Positions 57,760 to 64,000 of a DNA stretch of 64,000 nt are shown one piece after another. Under the pieces are notes generated by a model. The model ran no database searches. It saw only the letters and a program-made list of their open reading frames with translations, and had not been told where the DNA came from. The first letter of the stretch is position 1. The number at the start of each line of letters is the position of its first letter. Location of the stretch: NCBI GenBank assembly GCA_964373065.1, contig CAYJSJ010000001.1, positions 1 through 64,000 of the forward strand. The letters are read 5' to 3'. The translations under genes and the position numbers were made by a program. Source of the DNA: CAYJSJ01 sp964373065 (lineage in GTDB: Bacteria; Patescibacteriota; Gracilibacteria; Peribacterales; Peribacteraceae).

Positions 57760-58944
57760 ATGTCCTACCTCTTCACCTCCGAGTCCGTCACAGAAGGCCA
57801 CCCCGATAAAATCTGCGATCAGATCAGTGACGCCGTTCTCGACGCCGTTCTCACCGATGATCCCACAGGGGCGTGTTGTTGCGAATGTTTTACGACCACC
57901 GGCCTCATCGTCGTTGGTGGAGAGATCACCACGACGACGTACGTCGATGTGCAGAAAGTTGCGCGCGGTGTCCTTGCCGATATCGGCTACGACAATGCAG
58001 ACTACGGCATAGACTATAAGAGCTGCTCCGTCATCAATGCCATCCATGAGCAGAGCCCGGACATAGCTCAAGGTGAAGATACCAAAAAGGCCAAGCACAA
58101 GGCGCAAGGTGCCGGGGACCAAGGCATGATGTTTGGTTTTGCGTGTAACGAAACGCCCGAACTTATGCCGCTCCCCATCACATTGGCGCATGCGCTTGCC
58201 CGCCGTCTTGCAGCAGTCCGCAAAGATAAGACGATCCCCTACCTGCGCCCGGACGGGAAAACGCAGGTCACGGTGGAGTACGGGGAGGACAATGTGCCGA
58301 TACGAGTGGATACGGTCGTAGTAGCAGCGCAGCACCATGACGGTATTTCCTCCAAGCAGATCAAAGACGATGTCATTAAACACGTCATCCGACCTGTGTG
58401 CGGGAAGTACATCGATGCGAAGACCAAGTACTTCGTGAACGAGACAGGCCGATTCGTCATCGGCGGACCCCACAGCGACACAGGCCTCACCGGACGCAAG
58501 ATCATCGTGGATACGTACGGGGGAATGGGCCGCCATGGAGGAGGGGCATTCAGCGGAAAGGTACCCAACAAGCAAGACAGGAGCGGTGCCTATATGGCGC
58601 GCTACATCGCCAAAAATATCGTCGCTGCAGGGCTTGCCGGCCGCTCGGAAGTGCAGCTGGCCTACGCCATCGGTTACCCGGAACCCGTCTCCGTCCATGT
58701 GACGACATTCGGTACGGGAACCGTCCCCGATCGCATGATCGAAAAGGCGATCCGCTCCGTCTTCGATCTGACACCTGCGGGCATCATAGAGACGCTCAAC
58801 CTTCGCAGGCCCATCTACCTTGCTACCGCAGTCTACGGCCACTTCGGCCGCAAGGAGTTTCCTTGGGAACAGACAGACCGCACAAAGGACTTGCAGAAGG
58901 CAATTGCCGAGGCAAAGGCGACTTCGACGCCCCTTCATGTTTGA
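57760..58944 (+). CDS. metK: S-adenosylmethionine synthase
   Basis: MetK joins ATP and methionine to SAM. The 394-residue protein has FTSESVTEGHPDKICDQISD, GEITTTTYVD, GAGDQGMMFGFA (signature 1), GGPHSDTGLTGRKIIVDTYGG, GGGAFSGKVPNKQDRSGAYMARYIAKN (signature 2 equivalent GGGAFSGKD, here KV) and the C-terminal GHFGRKEFPWE. The Asp of GGGAFSGKD is replaced by Val followed by PNKQDR, which is a small change near the active site. It begins 69 nt after the SAM-I-type riboswitch. ATTCCCC repeats precede the ATG. Confidence 0.96.
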   Translation: MSYLFTSESVTEGHPDKICDQISDAVLDAVLTDDPTGACCCECFTTTGLIVVGGEITTTTYVDVQKVARGVLADIGYDNADYGIDYKSCSVINAIHEQSPDIAQGEDTKKAKHKAQGAGDQGMMFGFACNETPELMPLPITLAHALARRLAAVRKDKTIPYLRPDGKTQVTVEYGEDNVPIRVDTVVVAAQHHDGISSKQIKDDVIKHVIRPVCGKYIDAKTKYFVNETGRFVIGGPHSDTGLTGRKIIVDTYGGMGRHGGGAFSGKVPNKQDRSGAYMARYIAKNIVAAGLAGRSEVQLAYAIGYPEPVSVHVTTFGTGTVPDRMIEKAIRSVFDLTPAGIIETLNLRRPIYLATAVYGHFGRKEFPWEQTDRTKDLQKAIAEAKATSTPLHV

Positions 58945-59059
58945 TTTTGTATGCTCTGGGGGAATACGCTTACCATAATTTATGGAATTTGATAAGAGGA
59001 ATTCATTGGCGGAGAGAGTGTGAGAAGGATGTATTGCAGCGGGAGTGGGAGATCCGTTT

Positions 59060-59401
59060 ATGGGATATGAAGATCCAACACTGATGGATGAAAACACTGT
59101 CGCGCGCAGAGCGATCGAACTCGCCGGTCGAGATCCGAAGTCTGCAGATTTCTTCAGGGTTCTTGATTTCGGTATCGTTACGGAAAAATTTGAAGCGGCA
59201 AAAAGGGCAGTGGGTGAATATGCATTCGATAATAACTATGTACATCGCCGCTTTGCTTTGGAGGCACTGGCACCGTTTGATCAGGGGGCTGAGAAGATGT
59301 TGCAGCAACTCAAGCAATCTGAAGAAGAGAAGAGGATTGCGCAGGTACAGAAATTTGCCAATCAGCATTCCGTTGTCCGCTCCTGTGTGGGAGAGCATTA
59401 A
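59060..59401 (+). CDS. Hypothetical protein (113 aa)
   Basis: The helical protein MGYEDPTLMDENTVARRAIELAGRDPKSADFFRVLDFGIV... has 113 residues, charged, with no signal peptide or TM segment. No family is known. A GTG at 59045 would add five residues. It follows metK by 115 bp and its stop overlaps the convergent amidase stop by 4 bp. Coding is supported by composition and tight convergence. Confidence 0.6.
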   Translation: MGYEDPTLMDENTVARRAIELAGRDPKSADFFRVLDFGIVTEKFEAAKRAVGEYAFDNNYVHRRFALEALAPFDQGAEKMLQQLKQSEEEKRIAQVQKFANQHSVVRSCVGEH

Positions 59402-61533
59402 GGCATCGGCATGATCACCGTTTCGGGGTAGTAATAGCGAAGAATGTCGAACGCGGTTTTTCCTTCGTTCGCTTGCCCTTTGGCTCCACAGCCGCTCATG
59501 CCGACACCGTGCCCTGCAAGGGGGAGACCTTTGCACCAAGGATCCGGCTTGCTGGCAAATACTTCAGCAAAGGGAAAGTTCTTCCAGCCGTTTTCCGCGG
59601 GGCTCCTTGTACGTCCGTCATCGGACGAGAAGTACGCCGCCTTCACAGTCGATCCGTTCTTCGTGAGTACAAGTCCGTCCGTTTCCCGAACAGCCTGCAC
59701 CCAGCGGGGATTGGCCTCTGCAAACGCAGCGCCGCCGTAGGATTGAAATCTCTGCGGTGAATCGTCGCCGTCGTAGGGCATACTTGGGAATTTTCTCTGA
59801 GCGGGATCAAGATAATAGGCTGCATAACTCCTCGCCGCAATCGCAAATGCTTTTTGTTTTTCAAAATGTTCGGTATCCGGTTCTTCTGCGAGCCCCGCAA
59901 GATACTCTTCAATCGGCAATTCGTTGATGAGAACCAGTGCCCCGTCGATCACTCTGCATTCGAGCACGCCGCGGAAGCGGTTTCTCGGCTTCTTCCAGCT
60001 CGTGATCGTTATGTCATCTCCTTGTCCGTCGATGCGCACGATCCCCTCGCCGATCACGTTGCCGTTTTCTACGCCGGTGCATCCTGCCAATTCTTTTCCG
60101 AAAGAAACAGTCCTGCCGCCGGTGGAGACTTCTGCGTTTTGCCCCTCGTACGAGAGGCGGAGGCGGATAGAGGTGGGGTTAGGGATAGGGTTAGGGATAG
60201 GGTTAGGGATAGGGAGAGGAGGGGTTATTCTTTCCTGACGTACATTGCGTACCGCTTGCTGTCTCTGCACATTGGATCCTGCATTGCGTTGCTCCTTATA
60301 GTATTGCAGTCGCGCATCGGTTGTGTTTTGCCGCTCTGCCGTGCGGACGAGGCGCTTGGCTCGGTAGAACCTCCGCGAGAGTGCTTCGCCGGCATTCGCA
60401 AGTCTCGTCGCAAGTCTCGTTTCCAGGGTATCTGTGGAGGTTTTTTTTGCGATGGCAGGAAAATTGACACTCGCAAGGAGATCCCCCTTCACCACATTAC
60501 TGCGCACCTGTGTGATTGCGTTGCTTAAAGTATACCCCGGACATTCTGTGGAAATGAGATCTTTGTGGCGGAGGATTGTCGGAAGGCTTTTGCCGTGGAA
60601 CATCGCATTCTTCCCCGGATCAATGCCGTACTTTTTGCTCAGATGATCTAGTAGCCACTGGAGCGACTGCGTCTGCACTTGGGTCGGTTGCTCTTTCTCG
60701 AAATTCCCGAGCAATGCGATCCCTACCGTGCCCACATTGCCGCAGTACACATGCCCTCCCACGACGTTGTCGCCCCCTGCGCGACCTTCATAGATTTGAC
60801 CGTTTTCATCGATCAGATAGTGGTACCCGATATCGCCCCACCCTCTGCCGCTTGCGTGGTACTCATACAGCGCGCGCACGCGTTCCAGAGGTGACCGCGC
60901 GTCACCCGTCACGGTGAGCGCTGTGTGATGCACCACAAGGAGCTTGACTGCAGGAGAGTACTCTTGTGCCCAGCGATACCGTTCCCCGCGCGCATCTTGA
61001 GTCACTGTTTTTTCTGCCGTAAACTCAGCGGGATAGTTTTTCTGGGAAAGCAGACAATCATCCTCGCGCTTGCTGCTGACGCTGCCATTACTACTCATGT
61101 TTCCGTTGTAGCTCTGTGTTTGGTCGCCTGATTGCGTTACTGTTGGTCCCGCAAGGAGAAATGATGCATCCGCGCCCCATTCTGAGCGACTAAGGATCCG
61201 AGGAGCGCGATAAAAACCGGTCGCTGCAAGTGCGTAGGAGGCCGGTGCCATACTCAAGGCAATGGGATGGAGTTCGATCCCGCCAGTTTCTCCGCGGAGA
61301 ACGATGCGCTGTACGGGCACAGGGAAGATGACGAGATTGCTCTCGCGCATCGCAGGGCCGGGTTCGCTCTCCACTGCCATGTTCTGCCATGTGCCCTCTA
61401 CCCGTATCTCTATGGATGCATCTGCAGCAGGAAGACGCACGCTAATTGCGTCGATCGGTTCCAGAAACACGATCGTTTTCTGCTGCATGCCGGAGGCCGC
61501 GAGCAAGAGAAGCGACAGCAAGAAAAAACGCAT
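59398..61533 (-). CDS. Peptidoglycan amidase (PGRP/Amidase_2) fused to SpoIID domain
   Basis: The 711-residue secreted protein has a signal peptide (MRFFLLSLLLLAASG), then an N-acetylmuramoyl-L-alanine amidase of PGRP/T7-lysozyme type (about 115-345). That domain carries SRSEWGAD, LLVVHHTAL (Zn His), GWGDIGYHYLIDENGQIYEGR, VGIALLGNF and GHKDL-like RHKDLISTECPGYTL. A basic linker and a Pro/Asn repeat (PIPNPIPNPIPNP, about 445-457, from TTAGGGATAGGG units) lead to a SpoIID/LytB lytic-transglycosylase domain (about 520-700: LPIEEYLAGL, KAFAIAARSYAAYYL, GHGVGMSGCGAKGQANEG). One chain could thus cleave both peptide and glycan links. TACACT lies 6 nt before ATG 61533. Confidence 0.9.
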   Translation of the reverse strand: MRFFLLSLLLLAASGMQQKTIVFLEPIDAISVRLPAADASIEIRVEGTWQNMAVESEPGPAMRESNLVIFPVPVQRIVLRGETGGIELHPIALSMAPASYALAATGFYRAPRILSRSEWGADASFLLAGPTVTQSGDQTQSYNGNMSSNGSVSSKREDDCLLSQKNYPAEFTAEKTVTQDARGERYRWAQEYSPAVKLLVVHHTALTVTGDARSPLERVRALYEYHASGRGWGDIGYHYLIDENGQIYEGRAGGDNVVGGHVYCGNVGTVGIALLGNFEKEQPTQVQTQSLQWLLDHLSKKYGIDPGKNAMFHGKSLPTILRHKDLISTECPGYTLSNAITQVRSNVVKGDLLASVNFPAIAKKTSTDTLETRLATRLANAGEALSRRFYRAKRLVRTAERQNTTDARLQYYKEQRNAGSNVQRQQAVRNVRQERITPPLPIPNPIPNPIPNPTSIRLRLSYEGQNAEVSTGGRTVSFGKELAGCTGVENGNVIGEGIVRIDGQGDDITITSWKKPRNRFRGVLECRVIDGALVLINELPIEEYLAGLAEEPDTEHFEKQKAFAIAARSYAAYYLDPAQRKFPSMPYDGDDSPQRFQSYGGAAFAEANPRWVQAVRETDGLVLTKNGSTVKAAYFSSDDGRTRSPAENGWKNFPFAEVFASKPDPWCKGLPLAGHGVGMSGCGAKGQANEGKTAFDILRYYYPETVIMPMP

Positions 61534-61539
61534 AGAGGT

Positions 61540-61545
61540 AGTGTA
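61540..61545 (-). promoter_or_regulatory. -10 element of the amidase gene, 6 nt before the ATG
   Basis: TACACT on the minus strand (61545-61540), six bases, then ATG 61533. A perfect -35-like TTGACA occurs farther up at 61612-61607 without a matching -10. Confidence 0.45.
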
Positions 61546-61619
61546 CAGGATTCGTGTTTGTCGAAAGTCGTCAGTCTACGGATTGTTATTTCTTCTATGT
61601 TACTCTTGTCAATAAACAC

Positions 61620-61643
61620 TATATCATTTGCGCAAATGATATA
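61620..61643. repeat. Perfect 24-bp AT-rich palindrome upstream of the amidase gene
   Basis: TATATCATTTGC followed by its exact reverse complement. It lies between the glycosyltransferase and amidase genes, just beyond the TTGACA at 61607-61612. It looks like an operator site. A terminator is less likely because it is AT-rich and has no T run. Confidence 0.5.
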
Positions 61644-62174
61644 ATGATAAAATGGCGGGAGTTTTACATGAGCAACTCTCGATACCGATCCACCATCTTC
61701 TCTATCGTAAACTTCTCCTCGGCAGTCTTCTTCCCTTGTCGGCCGATGCTTGTGCGAAGCCCACGATCGAACATCTTTAAAATGGCTTCCCTCAGGGCTG
61801 ATTCTGATTTTGCAGGAATGACGATAGCATCCATTCCATTCCTCAAGTATCCGCTGATCCCGCAGGCATCCGTGCAGATTGTCGGTATACCCCGAAGCAT
61901 TGCTTCTGCGACGACGAGACCGAAGGGATCGTTGCTCCGTGAGGGGAGAATGAGTACGTCGATCGAACGGTATATCTCTTCGATGTCTTTTACATGCGAA
62001 CGAATCTGTATGCAGCGTTCCAATTTCTTATGACGCAACATTTTTTGGAGCCTGCGTTCCTCGGGGCCTCTGCCAAAGATCATCACCTCTATGTCCGGCA
62101 GATCCTTTACCGCATCTATCAAAATATCCACGCCTTTTTCGTGGCTCAATCTCGCTATACACCCAATACGTAAT

Positions 62175-62302
62175 CCCCACTTCCCCACTTCCCTATTTCC
62201 CAATTTCCCAATTTCCCCATTTCCCCATTTCCCTATTTCCCTATTTCCCAATTTCCCAATTTCCCAATTTCCCAATTTCCCAATTTCCCAATTTCCCCAC
62301 TT
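62175..62302. repeat. Array of sixteen 8-bp units (CCCAATTT type) in the glycosyltransferase gene
   Basis: The sixteen units keep strict 8-bp register with variants CCCCACTT, CCCTATTT and CCCCATTT. Six of them (62247-62294) are perfect CCCAATTT copies. The array sits at the domain junction of a GT4 enzyme, where a repeat peptide is tolerated. An 8-bp unit shifts the reading frame with each gain or loss. Confidence 0.92.
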
Positions 62303-62652
62303 CCCCTCCATTCGGAATTGCAATGACATTGCGAAATCCCAATTTCCTGTAGAGCTCTGCACTCATCTCCGAGACACAGATGGTTGTTACATCATTGCTC
62401 ATCTTGCGTAATGCAGAGAGCCACGGGTTCCATGTCAGCCACTTGCCGACTGAGTCATGCTCTATCCAAAGCACACGGATTCCCCTCTGTAGAGCGTAGG
62501 GCGTCAGCAGCATTTTTTCCGTGAGGCTTACCATGCAAAGGGCTCTTGGATCTTGGATCTTAACTGTGAGTGCTTGGATTAATTGTTGTTGCATTGTTCT
62601 CTTGCGCCATACAAAACTGATTGCGTCCCACTTGGTAACAGGCGGATTGCCG

Positions 62653-62685
62653 ATGCGTAATGCGTAATGCGTAATGCGTAATGCG
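62653..62685. repeat. ATGCGTA tandem array (7-bp unit, 4.7 copies) in the same gene
   Basis: Four perfect ATGCGTA units and a partial one lie in the N-terminal half of the glycosyltransferase frame. This unit also is not a multiple of three. Confidence 0.85.
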
Positions 62686-63113
62686 GTACAGAGCCGGAGC
62701 AGTACCAAACAGCTTCCGAGGAATGTTACGTCGTGGCCTTTTTCGATCAGTCCCCGCATAAGGCTTACGATTTGCCGTTCTGCGCCACCATGCGCGCTTT
62801 CCAGCGGAAATCGGGTGAAGAGGATTTTCACGAATTCATGGTAGCGAAAATAAGCTGCAGAAGGTATTATGGAAAGCCATATATACGTGCAAGCGCAGGC
62901 TTACCTCCTCCTGAAAATTCATCCCTAAGGATGCTCATGCGTGAGAAACTTTGCTCGCTGAGTATCCGGCGATTGCTGGAATAATCAATGGAATGATCGG
63001 AGATTGGAACAGTTTGGACACTGCTCTGGAAAGCGGTATGAGTCACTTGCCTACAGGTCTGCAATTGGAGGTACGTCGGTTGATTTTTCGTAGCCTCGGC
63101 ATGCGGGAGCTCC

Positions 63114-63488
63114 CTATTGATCCCATAGGGTAAGCGTTTCAGTGATCGCGCTCACGACTTCATCTTCCTGAAACGATGTGCAGATGCACGTTTCTGCTCC
63201 TGCTTCCAAGGCTTCCTTCTGGCGCCTCTCTGAATTACTGGAGCTTACGAGGGCGATCCGTGCCTTCGGGTTCTTCTCTTTGAGGTACGCAATGATGGCC
63301 GGTCCCTGCTCCGTTGGCATTTCGTAATCTATGAAGGCAAATGCCGGCATCTCTATATCTATCAATTTCTTCGCTTCATCCGTTGTCGACGCACGGACGA
63401 TCGTTGTTGCTATCCCCGATTTCTTCACAAGGACTTGGAGCATCATCGCTTTGCCGTCACTGTCATCGGCGATGAGAAATGCGGACAT
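63114..63488 (-). CDS. CheY-like receiver protein
   Basis: The 124-residue protein is a lone receiver domain: MSAFLIADDSDGKAMML (acidic pocket DD), phospho-acceptor in FAFIDYEMPTEQG, ALVSSSNS (Ser/Thr position) and a C-terminal CTSFQEDEV where the conserved Lys is not evident (Thr-Ser instead). Loss of the Lys may weaken switching. A perfect TATAAT stands 6 nt before ATG 63488. The next gene upstream (63525-63947) is on the same strand. Confidence 0.82.
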   Translation of the reverse strand: MSAFLIADDSDGKAMMLQVLVKKSGIATTIVRASTTDEAKKLIDIEMPAFAFIDYEMPTEQGPAIIAYLKEKNPKARIALVSSSNSERRQKEALEAGAETCICTSFQEDEVVSAITETLTLWDQ

Positions 63489-63494
63489 GACAGC

Positions 63495-63500
63495 ATTATA
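63495..63500 (-). promoter_or_regulatory. Consensus -10 TATAAT, 6 nt before the receiver ATG
   Basis: TATAAT on the minus strand (63500-63495) with six bases to the ATG at 63488. It is the best single example of the leaderless arrangement. Confidence 0.6.
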
Positions 63501-63524
63501 ACCCACAAGCGCTGGCGCTGCGCG

Positions 63525-63947
63525 CTATGCAGGCATCGCCTGAATGATCTCATCAAGCGTGCCACACACCTCCACCATAGATTTACTCGTACTATCGATC
63601 ACATGATCGAAGTCCGCCGCTTCATCGTGGCTGCCGAGGTACACGCTGATGATCGGTTCCTCAATCTCACTGTATACTCCTTCTATCATCGCACTGTCCG
63701 GGCAGGTGATGATCACATTATTCCCCGCCTTGCGCGCTTCTTTGGCGCACTCACAGGCGATCATGGTCATGAAAGACTGCTGAAAATCGAAGATATCATC
63801 TTCATCCAATGTTCCCTCATCGCTCTCTACTTCCACATCCTGAATATCTTCGAGCGCGAGGTGTTGCCAGTCTTTGTGTGCGCACAGAAATTCATCGACA
63901 ATGAGTGCGCGTGCCATTTCGGTGGAGCCTGCTACAAGGAGAAACAT
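63525..63947 (-). CDS. Hypothetical acidic protein (140 aa), kinase-like fold possible
   Basis: MFLLVAGSTEMARALIVDEFLCAHKDWQHLALEDIQ resembles the first strand and helix of a P-loop nucleotide kinase, but the GxxxxGK(S/T) residues are missing (AGSTEMA). A middle segment NNVIITCPDSAMIEGVYSEIEEPIISVYL and the end VIDSTSKSMVEVCGTLDEII also recall small kinases. The fold is an inference and activity is unlikely. The protein is rich in Asp/Glu. A TGGTATAAT extended -10 lies at 63973-63968. Confidence 0.6.
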   Translation of the reverse strand: MFLLVAGSTEMARALIVDEFLCAHKDWQHLALEDIQDVEVESDEGTLDEDDIFDFQQSFMTMIACECAKEARKAGNNVIITCPDSAMIEGVYSEIEEPIISVYLGSHDEAADFDHVIDSTSKSMVEVCGTLDEIIQAMPA

Positions 63948-63967
63948 AGAGATGTGAGTATTAAGAC

Positions 63968-63973
63968 ATTATA
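63968..63973 (-). promoter_or_regulatory. Extended -10 (TGGTATAAT) at the window end
   Basis: The perfect hexamer TATAAT on the minus strand, 20 nt before ATG 63947, preceded by TGG; a weak -35 (TCAACA) may lie at 63997-63992. Confidence 0.5.
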
Positions 63974-64000
63974 CCACAAAACATACTCCTGTGTTGAGGG

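Larger units (their letters stand above)
61664..62831 (-). pseudogene. GT4 glycosyltransferase, split by frameshift in an 8-bp repeat (possibly phase-variable)
   Basis: Two minus-strand frames make one GT4 glycosyltransferase. The N-terminal half starts at GTG 62831 (MKILFTRFPLESAHGGAERQIVSLM, acceptor-side domain, FRNVIAIPNGGEVG) and ends at a TAG (62243-62241) inside the repeat. The C-terminal half is open in another frame through the repeat to 61664 (GLRIGCIARLSHEKGVDILI, VMIFGRGPEERRLQKML, LPSRSNDPFGLVVAEAM, the E-x7-E-type donor site). One extra 8-bp unit, or two fewer, would join the frames into about 391 residues. A second tract (ATGCGTA x4, 62653-62680) is read as LRITHYALRIG. A broken gene, a phase-off state or an assembly error are all possible. 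Confidence 0.8.

Noticed and set aside
57727..59097. A 456-residue minus-strand frame
   Set aside because: It is antisense to metK, whose signatures are clear.
60176..60212. TTAGGG-like repeats as true telomeres or chromosome ends
   Set aside because: They are short, internal, interrupted and inside coding sequence; they look like simple repeats only.
62175..62302. The 8-bp array as a CRISPR
   Set aside because: Units are contiguous and far too short, there are no spacers, and no cas genes are in the window.
62951..63133. A 60-residue plus-strand frame
   Set aside because: It has only a TTG start, no ribosome binding site or promoter, and overlaps the end of the receiver gene. It could be a gene remnant, but I cannot support it.

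Overview
The window looks like part of the genome of a Candidate Phyla Radiation (Patescibacteria) bacterium, possibly a Peregrinibacteria/Peribacteria relative. That placement is an inference from gene content and style; no rRNA gene is present to confirm it. Genes are short and tightly packed, proteins are compact versions of core bacterial families, TGA is used as a stop (so not the Gracilibacteria code), and there is a complete type IV pilus cluster. Many genes have a -10-like hexamer only 6-7 nt before the start codon, which suggests leaderless mRNAs. Simple-sequence repeats and small GC-rich palindromes are scattered between and inside genes. Two exact 100-N scaffold gaps (1883-1982 and 19267-19366) are each flanked by identical sequence on both sides.

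Layout. 1-2382: a long charged coiled-coil protein (minus strand, runs off the window) and a small charged protein. 2463-6821: mfd and dnaN, followed at 6822-7156 by a cluster of DnaA-box-like motifs that is the best oriC candidate. 7157-12185 (minus): a GlmU-like sugar nucleotidyltransferase, a ComEC-like MBL hydrolase, a secreted FN3 protein and a Wzx-like flippase. 12279-14470 (plus): pyrB-pyrC, then a RelE/Phd-type toxin-antitoxin pair. 15028-19060: N-formylglutamate amidohydrolase-like protein, small TM-helix channel-like protein, DksA-like protein, RNase J. 19449-24700 (plus): PP2C-like membrane protein, cytidylyltransferase, prepilin peptidase, smpB, recR. 24990-26519: purH.

26630-37200 is a type IV pilus locus: receiver protein, pilB, pilC, a 976-residue pseudopilin, a pseudopilin fused to a beta-propeller, PilX- and PilW-like minor pilins, and two tandem major pilins sharing 233 identical bases. 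A large sensor kinase follows (37303-39579). Next come a HEPN/MNT toxin-antitoxin pair, tRNA-Thr, RNase P RNA, an undecaprenyl-phosphate sugar transferase, an exonuclease/DinG-like fusion, nusA, lspA, murA, an MBL-like protein, tRNA-Arg, an SLH-domain surface protein, pyrF, a four-helix bundle protein, comM, yraN, pgl and zwf. metK sits behind a SAM-I-family riboswitch. The end of the window holds an amidase/SpoIID fusion, a glycosyltransferase split by a frameshift inside an 8-bp repeat array, a receiver protein and an unknown protein.

Together the genes describe a cell with pyrimidine, late purine and SAM synthesis, the oxidative pentose phosphate entry steps, its own peptidoglycan and surface-glycan machinery, an S-layer-type surface and a regulated type IV pilus for surface contact or DNA uptake. 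The most interesting items are the probable phase-variable glycosyltransferase, the giant and propeller-fused pseudopilins, the leaderless gene starts, and the repeats and palindromes that have entered coding sequences.
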